Part shown: positions 32,843-42,844 of the stretch, in pieces
How the letters are laid out: each line of letters starts with the position of its first letter
Numbering within the stretch: position 1 is the first letter of the stretch
Assembly (NCBI RefSeq): GCF_900104155.1
Contig: NZ_FMYB01000002.1
Coordinates: forward strand, 124,001-188,000
Length of the DNA: 64,000 nucleotides
Direction: 5' to 3'
Source of the DNA: Butyrivibrio sp. INlla16
GTDB lineage: Bacteria > Bacillota > Clostridia > Lachnospirales > Lachnospiraceae
Made by a program: the position numbers and the translations under genes
Notes under the pieces: model-generated
Databases searched by the model: none
Told to the model about the DNA's origin: nothing
Seen by the model: only the letters and a program-made list of their open reading frames with translations

Positions 32843-34472
32843 TTATTTAAAGAACTCAAGATCTTCTTTTAGTTCATCTGCAAGCCGCTTAAGTTCTACG
32901 GAAGCATCCGCAAGTCTTGCTGTTTCTTTGTTGAGTTCTGCCATGGAGCTTGAGGTTGTTTCTGCGGAGGCGGCATTTTCCTGAGATATCGCGGACAGAT
33001 TCGTCATAAGATCAACGACTGTCTCTCCGGAGGTCTCACAGGATTTGGCCTGATCAAGTACATCCACAACAGATTCCTTGGTGAAATCGATGCCGATACT
33101 TACGTCTTCGAATATGTTGCTGGTTTCATCAATACTGGTTTTCTGTTCGTCAATAAGCTCTGTCACTTCATTGATAGTAGCGACGGTCTTATTAGACTCC
33201 TCGGAAAGGTTATGAATTATATCTTCTATTATCTTAGTAGACTGATTGGTCTGATCAGCCAGATTTGAGATTTCGCTTGCAACTACCGCAAAGCCGCGTC
33301 CCGCATCACCTGCTCTTGCTGCTTCTATGCTGGCATTTAAAGACAAAAGGTTAATCTGGTCAGCAACAGATGCAATAAGGGATACAGCTTCCTGAATTTT
33401 TCCAACGGACTCATCGGTCTTGTGAACCTGTGAAACAATCCTTGTAAAGGCATCGGTGGTTGAATCACTGGAACGTGTCAGATTAGTCATGTTGCTATTG
33501 GCTTCTTTTCCGCTGGTACTCATGCTCTCAGATTTATCGGAGAGATTGGATACACTGTCAAGAATCTGCTGGATATTGCTTCTGATATCAACAACCTTCT
33601 GAGATGAAGTCTCGATATCCTTTGCCTGTTCTCCTGCGCCCTTTGAGATTTCACTTATTGTCTCACTGATTTCACCTGCAACCTGTTTGGTCTTTGAAGC
33701 ACTTTCCTCCAGGTTGAGCCCTGTATCGGCGAGGATATCACTTACTTCCTTGACTTTATCGATTGTACCCTCAAGTGTATCCAGGAAGTTATTGAGACTT
33801 GAGGCAAAATCGGCAAATTCGTCTTTTCCTGAGTCATTTGCTCTTGAGGAGATTTTTCCGGAGGCAATCTCTTCAATAGCGGACTGGAAAGATTTAACAC
33901 TCTTATTTATTCCAAGGCTGATGCGGCCAAGTATGATCAGCAGCACAACCACACTTATTATCAAAACGACGAGAATAATGACCGTCACACTGGATCTGAA
34001 GGTCCTGGCTGGAATTTGTATATTCCTGATATTTTCCCGTTGAAGATTCATAGCCGCGGGAGGAATGGATTTTCTTTAATTCGTTATAGTTAGATTTACT
34101 CTTATCTACATTGCTGATAATGGCTGAGATGGATTCCTGGTACCCGGGACCTGCTATAGTTTGCAGTTTTCCGCTTTTTTGACCCATTTCATCAAGATTG
34201 GTGAGAGTGGCATCCAGGTAATTTTCATCAACATAATATTGGTAAAGCGCATCATTAGCCAGATTCTGCGCCTGAAGTACGTTTACTTCATCCACAAGAG
34301 ATACAATTTCACTATTCTGAGCGTTCTTATTTATTGATGTAGCACCGACAACACCGATTATAAGAGCTGCCGCTATTCCAAGGACACCCATGAAAAGTAT
34401 CTTACCTTTTACCGATTGAAAGAAATTTCCGTTACTGCCCGTTTTTTTGTTTGTGTTTCGAACCTTGCTCAT
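32843..34472 (-). pseudogene. methyl-accepting chemotaxis protein, frameshifted
   Basis: Two minus-strand frames together spell a complete chemoreceptor. The first (from 34472, after GGGGG) gives a membrane segment (ILFMGVLGIAAALIIGVVGA) and a short four-helix sensor domain of about 120 residues. The second gives a second membrane segment ([20 protein letters not shown]), a HAMP domain, and the cytoplasmic signalling tip ([20 protein letters not shown]). The change of frame falls between about 33975 and 34055, just before the second membrane segment; the first frame continues uselessly to 33903. The second frame has an internal ATG at 34051 without a clear binding site. Either a true one-base indel or a sequence error. 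No run of identical bases that invites slippage is obvious there. Confidence 0.85.
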
Positions 34473-34528
34473 AGTAATATACCCCCGTATAATATTGAGA
34501 AGTGAGTGCATATAATAAAGAATTGATA

Positions 34529-34548
34529 ATTAATAGTATGCTATTAAT
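34529..34548. promoter_or_regulatory. perfect ATTAATAG palindrome between divergent genes
   Basis: ATTAATAG-TATG-CTATTAAT lies between the chemoreceptor (minus strand) and the histidine kinase (plus strand), 57 bases from the chemoreceptor start. It may be a shared operator. The rest of this gap is AT rich with no clear promoter. Confidence 0.45.
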
Positions 34549-34650
34549 ATAAAAATTAACAATGTATGGAAGGCTAAAAGTTTTCTAAAGAATTTGTTAA
34601 GTGAAGTACTGTAAAAAATAAGTCAAAAATCAATATCTGCAGGGAATACA

Positions 34651-36213
34651 ATGAAAAACAGAGTTCTATTTTTATACATAATCGTGGCTATAATACCGCT
34701 GCTGATCATGGATGTGGCGGCTCTCGGAGCCATCGTGAGATCTGAAAAGAGAGAAATAATTCATGAGATGGAAAATGCCGCAAGCGCAATCCAGTACACG
34801 CTGGCGAATGAGCTGGATAGCGCGGATAAGTTGACTCAGAGTGTTTATACAAATAAATACATCTATGATTTCATCGACCGCCATTACCAGTCGGGACTTG
34901 AATACTATGAAGCGTATTACTCATTTTTCGAGGATACTCTTATCGACATGGTGGATGGGGCAAACAATATATCCTACACATTCTATGTGGACAATGATAG
35001 CATTATTAACGGAGCGCAGTTCCAGAGACTGGAGACAGCCGAGGGGCAAAGCTGGTATGAATATATAATGGCGAGCGGCAGAAAGCTCGGGCTAATGTTT
35101 GATTATGGCGGCGCGATCACCGGCGTCAGGGAGGATGAGAGAAGAGTATATTTCTATGAGATACTGGATATGTACGATCACAGATCCGGGAACCTACTCC
35201 TTGTAAATATTGATTACAGCTATTTGAGTAAGCTCCTGCAGAATACGAATTATGATCTGGACGTCTATGTCTGTGATGATGAAAAAATCCTCATGTCCAA
35301 TAAGAGCGAGATAAATGCGGGAAAGCCTTATGAGAGTATTAAAACCCTTGAAAATATCGGCTATGTCAAGGAGTTCCAGGCGTTTAACCAGCAGCTCACA
35401 ATTCGCGTCGCAAGAAAAAACGGTGTTAGCAGCGTGTGGATAAGCAGATGGGGAATGCAGCTTTTATTTCTTGTTATCATCAATATACTGCTTCCGATTT
35501 TCGTGATTTCGAGGATCAGCCGATTTGTATATTCCTACAGGCTCAGAGAGCAGGAGATGATTGTGACGAGGCAGCATGCGGAGCTACATGCGCTGCACAG
35601 CCAGATCAATCCGCACTTTCTTTTCAATGCTCTTGAGAGTATTCGCATGCACAGCATTATTAAGCAGGAGACCGAAACAGCGGAGATGGTTGAAAAACTG
35701 GCCAAGCTTCAGCGTCAGTACACCGAGTGGAACGAAGACAACATTTCGATAGAAAAGGAATTGTCCTTTGCGGAGAACTACCTTGGGCTTCAGAAGTACA
35801 GATTTGGGGACAGGCTTTCGTACTCAATTGAGGCGGATGATGACTGCAGAGCTTATCTGATACCGAAGCTTACGCTGGTTACTTTTGTTGAAAATGCCTG
35901 TGTTCACGGCATTGAAAACAAGAATAAAAACGGATGGATTTTTGTCCGCATATTCAAAAAGGATGAGAAGCTCATTATCGAAATAGAGGATACCGGAAGC
36001 GGAATGTCCGCTGAGGAGACGGAGACTCTTCTTCATAAGATGAGAGATGCCGATATGGAGCTTTTGAAGGAGCCGGGAAGAGTCGGCATTGTCAATGCGT
36101 GCCTTAGGCTTAAGATGATGACCGATAACACTGTGGAATTCGAGCTTGAGTCCGAGGAGAGTGTTGGCACAATCGTTTCAATTGCGATTCCGATAGATAA
36201 GCTTATAAGCTGA
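34651..36213 (+). CDS. sensor histidine kinase, YesM/LytS family
   Basis: 520-residue membrane kinase. One hydrophobic segment at the N-terminus (FLYIIVAIIPLLIMDVAAL), an extracytoplasmic sensor of about 240 residues, and a second segment near residue 275 (LLFLVIINILLPIFVI). The phospho-acceptor His is in LHSQINPHFLFNALESIRMH (His_kinase family), and the ATPase domain has ENACVHGIENK and DTGSGMSAEE. It phosphorylates the AraC-type regulator encoded 25 bases downstream. The pair probably senses a carbohydrate and controls the importer at 37911-41661. Confidence 0.9.
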   Translation: MKNRVLFLYIIVAIIPLLIMDVAALGAIVRSEKREIIHEMENAASAIQYTLANELDSADKLTQSVYTNKYIYDFIDRHYQSGLEYYEAYYSFFEDTLIDMVDGANNISYTFYVDNDSIINGAQFQRLETAEGQSWYEYIMASGRKLGLMFDYGGAITGVREDERRVYFYEILDMYDHRSGNLLLVNIDYSYLSKLLQNTNYDLDVYVCDDEKILMSNKSEINAGKPYESIKTLENIGYVKEFQAFNQQLTIRVARKNGVSSVWISRWGMQLLFLVIINILLPIFVISRISRFVYSYRLREQEMIVTRQHAELHALHSQINPHFLFNALESIRMHSIIKQETETAEMVEKLAKLQRQYTEWNEDNISIEKELSFAENYLGLQKYRFGDRLSYSIEADDDCRAYLIPKLTLVTFVENACVHGIENKNKNGWIFVRIFKKDEKLIIEIEDTGSGMSAEETETLLHKMRDADMELLKEPGRVGIVNACLRLKMMTDNTVEFELESEESVGTIVSIAIPIDKLIS

Positions 36214-36238
36214 CAAATAACGAGAGGATTTACGTTTT

Positions 36239-37819
36239 ATGCTTAATTTGTTACTGGTGGATGACGAGCCGTTTATATTACAGGGACTTAAGGTCCTTCT
36301 GAATTACGAGGACGAGGGATATGAAGTCTATACCGCTTCGAACGGGCAGGATGCGCTTGATCTCATAAAGACGACAAATATTGATCTGATTATTTCCGAT
36401 ATCAAGATGCCTGTCATGGATGGCTTAGAGCTCCTTGCAAATGTCAGGGAGCGCTACCCCGACATATATTTTGTGATACTTAGCGGCTACGCCGAATTTT
36501 CCTATGCGCAGAAGGCACTTCACTACGACTGCGCGGAGTACATACTTAAACCGGTTGAGAAGGATGCCATATTGAAGGTCCTTAGGAAGGTCGCTGCGAG
36601 CAAGGCTGACAAGGTTTTTGCGCAAAGACGAAGTATGGAGAGAGAGAAGGCCTTTTTTGACCAGAATCTTAAGGCTGCGCTCATGGGCAGGTACAGCAAT
36701 GATAATATCGGATATCTGAAAAAGCATCTGCCGGAAAATGAGGATATGTGCTATGTCGGAATTGAACTTTCTCCTACGCTTGAACAGGAGGAGGTATCTG
36801 ACGAGGAAAAAGCTGCTTTCCTGGATAAGCTTCTTTTGGTTACTCAGGAGGATATGAAGGCAAATTCAGAGCTTGTAATTAAAGATGCTTTTGGCGAAGA
36901 GAAGATATATGATATAGGTTTTTTGTTCCATGAAGCGCTTGCAAAGGATCATAATCTTTCACCTGAAAGCTATTTACGAGAGATGCTCGGACGAATCGAG
37001 AGAGTATGCGATTTTCCCATAACAATGCTTGTCGGCAAGATGGTGCGCGGAATTGAAGCTATATCAAAATCATACACAACGGTGCGCATGCTCCATTCGT
37101 TGCAGGGCTTTCGCGAGAGCAGAGATATATACTTCTATGAGGAGGAATATCAGATCCGCGATAGCGGAATAACTCTTTGCAAAAAGCAGCTCGATAATCT
37201 TATAGCAGCGATTGAACTTAATGAGAAAATTCAGATAAGACAGCGGGTAGACGAGTTCCACGAAGAAATGTTAAAGACCGGAATAACCGGAAAAACCATG
37301 AATCTCAATATCAACTATCTTCTTTTCCAGCTCATTCATATAGCCAGTGAGCAGGACAGCGATGTTAACCAGGAGGAGATTCTGAGACTTATATCGGAGA
37401 GCAGTTTCGAGGAAGGTATAAGCCGCGGAAGTAAGAGTCATCTGTACAGAATGTCCTGTGAATACGGTGATTATCTGGCACAGCTACGCAAAAACGTATC
37501 CAAGGGTGTTTTGGCGGATATTGAAAATGAGGTGAGGGAGAACTACGCAAGTAACCTCACATTAAAAGAGCTCAGTGAAAAATACTATGTAAACAGTGCG
37601 TATCTGGGGCAGCTTTTCAGAAAAAGATATAAATGTTCCTTCAAGGATTACCTCAATCAGAAGAGGATAGATGAGGCATCGCTCCTTCTTCGAAAGACTG
37701 ATTTAAAGATTTATCAGGTGGCTGAAAAGGTCGGATACCGCGATGTAGACTACTTTGTGAACAAATTCATCGAGGCTAAGGGATGTACCCCGGCAAAGTA
37801 TAGAAAACAGGAACAATAA
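36239..37819 (+). CDS. response regulator with AraC-type DNA-binding domain, YesN family
   Basis: 526 residues. Receiver domain 1-120: VDDEPF, phospho-acceptor in LIISDIKMPVMDG, Ser/Thr in ILSGYAEFSYAQ and Lys in ILKPVEKD. A long linker region without a recognised domain spans about 130-415. The C-terminal AraC domain has two helix-turn-helix units (TLKELSEKYYVNSAYLGQLF and KIYQVAEKVGYRDVDYFVNK). Co-transcribed with the kinase gene and expected to activate the following importer genes. Confidence 0.9.
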   Translation: MLNLLLVDDEPFILQGLKVLLNYEDEGYEVYTASNGQDALDLIKTTNIDLIISDIKMPVMDGLELLANVRERYPDIYFVILSGYAEFSYAQKALHYDCAEYILKPVEKDAILKVLRKVAASKADKVFAQRRSMEREKAFFDQNLKAALMGRYSNDNIGYLKKHLPENEDMCYVGIELSPTLEQEEVSDEEKAAFLDKLLLVTQEDMKANSELVIKDAFGEEKIYDIGFLFHEALAKDHNLSPESYLREMLGRIERVCDFPITMLVGKMVRGIEAISKSYTTVRMLHSLQGFRESRDIYFYEEEYQIRDSGITLCKKQLDNLIAAIELNEKIQIRQRVDEFHEEMLKTGITGKTMNLNINYLLFQLIHIASEQDSDVNQEEILRLISESSFEEGISRGSKSHLYRMSCEYGDYLAQLRKNVSKGVLADIENEVRENYASNLTLKELSEKYYVNSAYLGQLFRKRYKCSFKDYLNQKRIDEASLLLRKTDLKIYQVAEKVGYRDVDYFVNKFIEAKGCTPAKYRKQEQ

Positions 37820-37910
37820 TTTTTCGGGGTTTTATTAATAATTTATCCCATGAACTTAATAGTGCATTTCCGTAAAATGTTAATCATCAAGAAAAGGAGG
37901 ATTTCTATTT

Positions 37911-39665
37911 ATGAAAAAGAAAGTGGTTAGCATTTTGATGGCAACATGCATGCTCGGTGCTACACTTGCTGGTTGCGGCTCTAATGGCGGCAATGATGCA
38001 GGTACAACAACTGATGCAGGCACAGCTACAGAGTCTGGTTCAGAAGCTGGTAGCGAAGATGCAGGCAGTGCAGACGCAGGCAGCGAAGATGCAGGCAGTG
38101 CAACATCTGACGGTGAGGTTACTGACTTCACAATGTTCATCACAATGCCGGGTTCAGAGATCAACGACGACAATGAAATTGCACAGATGATCGCTGACAA
38201 GTATGGTGTAAAGGTTAAGGAAACATGGCTTACAGGCCAGACAGCTTCCGAGGCTACAGGTACACTTATTGCAGGTGGTGAGTATCCTGATTTCATCGAT
38301 TCCGATGAAATGAATCTTTTGATCGATGCAGATGCCCTTATTCCCCTTGATGATTACATCGACCAGTATCCTGAATTCAAGGAGAAGTGGTTCACAGAGG
38401 AAGAGTGGGAGAAGTTCCGTCAGCCCGATGGACACATCTATTGGATCAATCCTTTTGGAAACACAAAGGGCGAAACAAAGACAACAACTCATAATGACGA
38501 AGCATTCTGGATTCAGGTAAGAGTTCTTGAGTGGGCAGGATACCCGAAGATCGAGACACTTGATCAGTACTTCCAGCTCCTTGAGGATTACATTGCAGCT
38601 AATCCTACAATGGAAGATGGTACAGAGAACATTGCTTACACAATCCTTTGCGAAGACTGGAGATACTTCTGCCTTGAGAACGCAGGTCAGTTCCTTGCAG
38701 GATATCCCAATGACGGTTCTGTAATCGTTGACAAGACAGACATGACAATCAAGGATTACAACACATCTGAGGATACTATCGCATACTTCAAGAAGCTCAA
38801 CGAAGAGTACAAGAAGGGCATGGTAGATCCTGAGTCCTTCACTCAGACATATGATGAGTATATTGCTAAGCTTTCAACTGGTCGTGTTCTTGGTATGGTT
38901 GACCAGTGGTGGGATTTCGCTAACAACGTTAACGATTCTTACAAGCAGACAGGCCTTGATGCTAAGGGCTGCAACTATGTTCCGCTTGGACTTACAACAA
39001 AGCCCGGCATGGAGAACAGATGGCATACATATGATGACACAGTTAACCAGGCTTCAGGTATCGCTATTACAACAGATTGTAAGGATCCTGATAAGGCCTT
39101 CAAGTTCCTTGTAGATTGTGCAATGGATCAGGAGCTTCATGATCTCAGATTCTGGGGTGTTAAGGGCGTTGACTATGAAGTAGATGACGACGGATTATAC
39201 TACCGCACAGATGAGCAGAGAAAGAACTGGGCAGACACATCTTACCAGGCTTCACACAGATGTCAGTATTCATACTTCCCTCAGTGGCATGGTACATCTG
39301 ATGATGGAAAGAATGCTAACAAGCCTGAAGAGCAGCCATCCGAATTCATGTATGATATGGCTGAGCCTCTTAAGGCATGCTTCGATGCTTATGGCGCAAC
39401 AACATATCCTCAGCTGATCGGTTCTGTACAGGAGACAAACGGACCTTGGTTCCCGATGTACTCATACTCTAACAACTTCACAACTGAGACACCCGGCGGT
39501 GTAGCTTGGGCTAAGATGGGTGAAGTTAAGCATGAGTGGCTTCCTAAGGTAGTTATGGCTGACGATTTCGAGCAGGGATGGTCAGATTACATGGATGCTT
39601 ACAATGCATGCAAGCCTGAGGACTTCCTTGGCGAGATGCAGGAGATTCTTGATACATTCAAGTAA
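37911..39665 (+). CDS. carbohydrate ABC transporter substrate-binding lipoprotein, LplA-like
   Basis: 584 residues. Lipobox LAGCGS with Cys at about residue 22, then a low-complexity linker made of repeated GSEDAGSADAG-type units (about residues 25-62), then the large extracellular solute-binding fold. Proteins of this group (with LplB and YtcP/LplC permeases) bind oligosaccharides. No glycoside hydrolase is encoded beside it, so the sugar is unknown. RBS AAAAGGAGG sets the start. No ATPase gene follows; such systems usually share an MsmX-type ATPase. Confidence 0.87.
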   Translation: MKKKVVSILMATCMLGATLAGCGSNGGNDAGTTTDAGTATESGSEAGSEDAGSADAGSEDAGSATSDGEVTDFTMFITMPGSEINDDNEIAQMIADKYGVKVKETWLTGQTASEATGTLIAGGEYPDFIDSDEMNLLIDADALIPLDDYIDQYPEFKEKWFTEEEWEKFRQPDGHIYWINPFGNTKGETKTTTHNDEAFWIQVRVLEWAGYPKIETLDQYFQLLEDYIAANPTMEDGTENIAYTILCEDWRYFCLENAGQFLAGYPNDGSVIVDKTDMTIKDYNTSEDTIAYFKKLNEEYKKGMVDPESFTQTYDEYIAKLSTGRVLGMVDQWWDFANNVNDSYKQTGLDAKGCNYVPLGLTTKPGMENRWHTYDDTVNQASGIAITTDCKDPDKAFKFLVDCAMDQELHDLRFWGVKGVDYEVDDDGLYYRTDEQRKNWADTSYQASHRCQYSYFPQWHGTSDDGKNANKPEEQPSEFMYDMAEPLKACFDAYGATTYPQLIGSVQETNGPWFPMYSYSNNFTTETPGGVAWAKMGEVKHEWLPKVVMADDFEQGWSDYMDAYNACKPEDFLGEMQEILDTFK

Positions 39666-39710
39666 TAAAAAGCTAGATATTTTTACTAAGAGAATATTAT
39701 GAAAAAAGAG

Positions 39711-39755
39711 GAAAAGGCGGTAAACGCGATTCATATAATGTTTACTGCCTTTTTC
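39711..39755 (+). terminator. intra-operon hairpin after the binding protein gene
   Basis: 14-bp stem with one G-T pair (AAAAGGCGGTAAAC, 39712-39725 with 39740-39753) followed by T-rich sequence. Located between the binding protein and permease genes, it probably works as a partial terminator. Confidence 0.75.
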
Positions 39756-39807
39756 TTAAGGGAAAAAGAGATTAAGTTCTTGCAGAAAACCTAATGAGGA
39801 GTGTCTT

Positions 39808-40746
39808 ATGGCTCAAAATAATAGTATGAAAAAGGACAAGAAGATCACAATTAAAGAATTGAAACGTCAGAAATTTCTTCTTGGTGTGTCATTCTTTGTT
39901 GTGTTGTACGGTATTATATTCTACTACCTGCCTTTGGCAGGCTGGATTATGGCTTTTGAGAATTACAAGCCTAAAAAAGGATTTTTTGGATCTACCTTCG
40001 TCGGACTTGCGAAGTTTAAGTTCCTATTTGAAGATGAAGTATTTATTAAGGTTATAAGAAATACCTTTGCAATGGGTGTGATCAACCTTGTAACAACAAC
40101 GATAATGGCAGTGCTTTTTGCAATTGTCTTAAATGAAGTAAGAAGAGGATGGATAAAGAAACCTATTCAGACAATATCCTACCTTCCGCACTTCTTATCA
40201 TGGATTGTTGTTACCAGTATTCTCCATGTATCTTTGTCATCAACCGGTATTATTAATGACCTGCTGATGAGATTTGGATTTATTAAACAGGCAATCAACT
40301 TTTTTGCGCACCCCGGTTATTTCTGGCCGATAGTTGCATTTGCAAACTGTTGGAAGGAGACGGGATGGAACGCAATAATCTATCTTGCAGCCATCACAGC
40401 TATAGATCCTGCTTTATATGAAGCAGCATCCATCGATGGAGCAGACAGATTACAAAAGATCAGATATATTACTTTCCCAGGTATAAAGCCCACATTCATG
40501 ATTCTTCTTCTTATGAATGTCGGTAACGTACTTAATGCAGGTTTCGAAGTACAGTACCTGCTTGGTAACGGACTTGTACAGTCTGTATCACAGACTATCG
40601 ATATCTATGTACTGAAATGGGGTATTTCGCAGAACGATTACTCTCTTGGTACTGCTGCTGGTTTGTTTAAGAGTGCTGTAAGTATTGCAATCATCGTTAT
40701 TGCCAACGCTATTGCTAAGAAATACAGCGAGCAGAGATTATTCTAA
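39808..40746 (+). CDS. carbohydrate ABC transporter permease, LplB-like
   Basis: 312-residue inner-membrane subunit with six predicted helices. The ATPase-contact EAA loop is YEAASIDGADRLQKIRYITF. N-terminus GVSFFVVLYGIIFYYLPLAG is typical of LplB. Start follows TGAGGAGTG. It forms a heterodimer with the next gene product to carry the sugar bound by the 37911 lipoprotein. Confidence 0.92.
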   Translation: MAQNNSMKKDKKITIKELKRQKFLLGVSFFVVLYGIIFYYLPLAGWIMAFENYKPKKGFFGSTFVGLAKFKFLFEDEVFIKVIRNTFAMGVINLVTTTIMAVLFAIVLNEVRRGWIKKPIQTISYLPHFLSWIVVTSILHVSLSSTGIINDLLMRFGFIKQAINFFAHPGYFWPIVAFANCWKETGWNAIIYLAAITAIDPALYEAASIDGADRLQKIRYITFPGIKPTFMILLLMNVGNVLNAGFEVQYLLGNGLVQSVSQTIDIYVLKWGISQNDYSLGTAAGLFKSAVSIAIIVIANAIAKKYSEQRLF

Positions 40747-40761
40747 GGGAGGAGCAAAGCG

Positions 40762-41661
40762 ATGAACGAAAAAGAGTATAAAGTAAGAAGACCGGTGAGT
40801 GACGTCATATTTGAGATATTTGTCGTAGTGTTCCTTTTCCTTTTTGTAGTAATAACACTTTACCCTGTACTCAATACGGTTGCACTTTCATTTAATGATG
40901 GTATTGATGCTGTAAGAGGCGGTATCTACTTGTGGCCTCGTAAGTTTACAATGAAAAACTATAATACAGTATTTGCCATGCAGAACATTTGGACAGGTGC
41001 CAGAGTAACAGTATTAAGAACCGTAATTGCAACACTCACTTCACTTTTTGCAAATGCACTTCTTGCATTTGTAGTAAGTAGAAAGAGATTTTTATTTAAG
41101 TCCCAGCTTTCACTTTTCTGGGTTATCACAATGTATGTAAACGGTGGTATGATTCCTACATTCCTCCTTTACAAGAATCTTGGACTTACAGGAACATTCC
41201 ATGTATACTGGGTTCCCGGCATGATCAGTGCTTTCAATATGCTGGTTATGAGAACTTACATGGAAGGAATTCCGGAAAGTTTGGAAGAATCCGCACAGCT
41301 TGATGGTGCAGGATACTGGACAATCTTCAAGGATATCATTTCTCCTTTAAGTAAGCCCGTTTACGCAACAGTTGCTCTGTTCATTGCGGTATGGCAGTGG
41401 AACTCATGGTTCGATGCAATGCTGTACAACCGTATGAAGACAGAATACACCACACTTCAGTATGAGTTGATGAAGTTGCTGTCATCAGTAATGCAGCAGA
41501 GTGGTAGTGCAGATAGTGCTAAGAATGGTGCAAACACCATCACACCTATCACAATACGTGCAGCAGTTACAGTTGCAACAATGCTTCCTATCGTACTTCT
41601 TTATCCTTTCTTACAGAGGTACTTCGTTACCGGTCTTACAATCGGTGGCGTAAAGGAGTGA
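40762..41661 (+). CDS. carbohydrate ABC transporter permease, LplC/YtcP-like
   Basis: 299-residue second permease. EAA loop LEESAQLDGAGYWTIFKDII, and the C-terminal FLQRYFVTGLTIGGVKE is the family signature. RBS AAGGGAGGAG. It is 15 bases after its partner and is followed by a strong terminator, so the importer unit ends here without an ATPase. Confidence 0.93.
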   Translation: MNEKEYKVRRPVSDVIFEIFVVVFLFLFVVITLYPVLNTVALSFNDGIDAVRGGIYLWPRKFTMKNYNTVFAMQNIWTGARVTVLRTVIATLTSLFANALLAFVVSRKRFLFKSQLSLFWVITMYVNGGMIPTFLLYKNLGLTGTFHVYWVPGMISAFNMLVMRTYMEGIPESLEESAQLDGAGYWTIFKDIISPLSKPVYATVALFIAVWQWNSWFDAMLYNRMKTEYTTLQYELMKLLSSVMQQSGSADSAKNGANTITPITIRAAVTVATMLPIVLLYPFLQRYFVTGLTIGGVKE

Positions 41662-41715
41662 TACTAAGACCATTACACCTTATGGTGTAAATAGATAATA
41701 CTTTCCTTATATGCG

Positions 41716-41752
41716 AACTCCGCATCGGTTATGGCCGATGCGGAGTTTTTGT
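41716..41752 (+). terminator. terminator after sugar importer
   Basis: Perfect 13-bp stem AACTCCGCATCGG/CCGATGCGGAGTT (41716-41728 with 41735-41747), 6-base loop, TTTTTG tail. Confidence 0.92.
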
Positions 41753-41842
41753 TTGGGAAACGAATCAACCAGATGACTCTAAAATTCGACAATACCTACC
41801 GCAAACAAGAAACCCAAAGCGCGCAATTTAATTTTTGTCAAG

Positions 41843-41959
41843 TACGAATTATGAACAATTCAGTGCATAATTCGTAGGCACAGGAGGGGATACATCATTT
41901 AGAATAATAAATTGAAGCACTGTCTATTTCTTGGACTTTTGCAAGGAAGTGCAAAAGTC
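41843..41959 (+). promoter_or_regulatory. leader with two perfect hairpins before the MalT-like stump
   Basis: TACGAATTATG/CATAATTCGTA (41843-41853 with 41866-41876, 11 bp) and GACTTTTGCA/TGCAAAAGTC (41934-41943 with 41950-41959, 10 bp). Between them is AGGAGGGG (41882) without a useful start codon. The rest of the gap back to the terminator at 41752 shows nothing. Probably the regulatory leader of the gene at 41980 before it decayed. Confidence 0.5.
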
Positions 41960-41979
41960 AAATAGAGGGGAATAATATC

Positions 41980-42384
41980 ATGCCAAAACGCAAAGGGAAT
42001 TTAAACACTATTTATATTTCCGAACGCCTTCAGGAATGCCTGAGGCAGGTTGCTTTTTGCCCATTGACTACAGTGGTGGCGCCGATGGGATACGGGAAGA
42101 CTACTGCCGTAAACTGGTTTCTTTCTGAAAAATCGCATGATGAAAAAATTGATACCATTCGTATCAGTGTGTATTCCGATAATGTAACCATTTTCTGGAA
42201 AAGTGTTCAGGATGCGTTCAGCTTCGCCGGATACAATTTCTTACAGGAGTATCCTTATCCTACAGACCCCGCCAGCGGAAGTCTGTTAGCTGATGCTGTC
42301 TGCCATGAATTGCAGGGAGAGAAAGAATTTCACTTCTTACAGACAAAACCTCCAGCGCTCTACTATTTGCGCTGGTGGCTATGA
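41980..42384 (+). pseudogene. MalT-like LuxR-family regulator, N-terminal stump
   Basis: Starts normally (GAGGGG nine bases upstream) with MPKRKGNLNTIYISERLQEC and a Walker A-like VVAPMGYGKTTAVNWF, as in large ATP-dependent LuxR/MalT activators that run to about 800 residues or more. After about residue 113 (HELQGEKE) homology to the family ends, and the frame reads antisense through the tail of the opposite stump to a stop at 42384. The P-loop ATPase remainder, TPR region and DNA-binding domain are absent, so it cannot act as an activator. The join with the receptor stump lies about 42317-42370. Confidence 0.75.
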
Positions 42385-42745
42385 TCTGTTCATTTGGCAG
42401 ATAGTCATACTCTGCATCAGAAGGCACTATCATATTATCGCCACCTATAGACGCAGCTCCCACTTCAGAAGCCGGAGTGTAGTCATGATAAGTAACCTCA
42501 GGCACTTCTTCATCTTTGTTATCTCCAAGCAAAAGAGATTCTACTGCCCCATTCACATCCGGGAAAATCCCAAACTGTGATTCAACCTGAAAAGGCATGA
42601 TGAGCTTTAATGCTACAATAGCCCAAAGCACACCCATAAACCACTTAGGTGCCTTCTTTAAAGGAAACCTCAAAAGAATAACTGCTATCATGAGAAATGA
42701 GGCTGTTATGCTCATCTCAAGAATTTTAATAAAAACTGTCCCCAT
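42260..42745 (-). pseudogene. M56/BlaR1-type sensor, N-terminal stump
   Basis: From the ATG at 42745 (GGAGGGAAATGT upstream) the protein begins as a BlaR1/MecR1-type membrane metalloprotease sensor: ILEMSITASFLMIAVILLRF and KAPKWFMGVLWAIVALKLIM are the first two membrane helices. It breaks off after about 130 residues (NEQIIATSANSRALE), well before the HExxH zinc site, and then reads through antisense of the neighbouring stump to a stop at 42260. A complete gene of this type would pair with the repressor gene at 42845. Confidence 0.72.
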
Positions 42746-42844
42746 ACATTTCCCTCCAATTTTCAAGTAATCCAGGTACTGTGAAAGCACCTATTTCTGT
42801 AATTCATTTATTTTCCTGCACCATATCCCAACAAAAGCAAGCAT

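Noticed and set aside
33900-34060. Programmed frameshift in the chemoreceptor
   Set aside because: No slippery heptamer with downstream pseudoknot is evident, and programmed shifting is not known for this family.
37980-38110. Tandem repeat inside the 37911 lipoprotein gene as a separate element
   Set aside because: It encodes the low-complexity linker (GSEDAGSADAG units) typical after lipoboxes in this genome; no independent element is needed.
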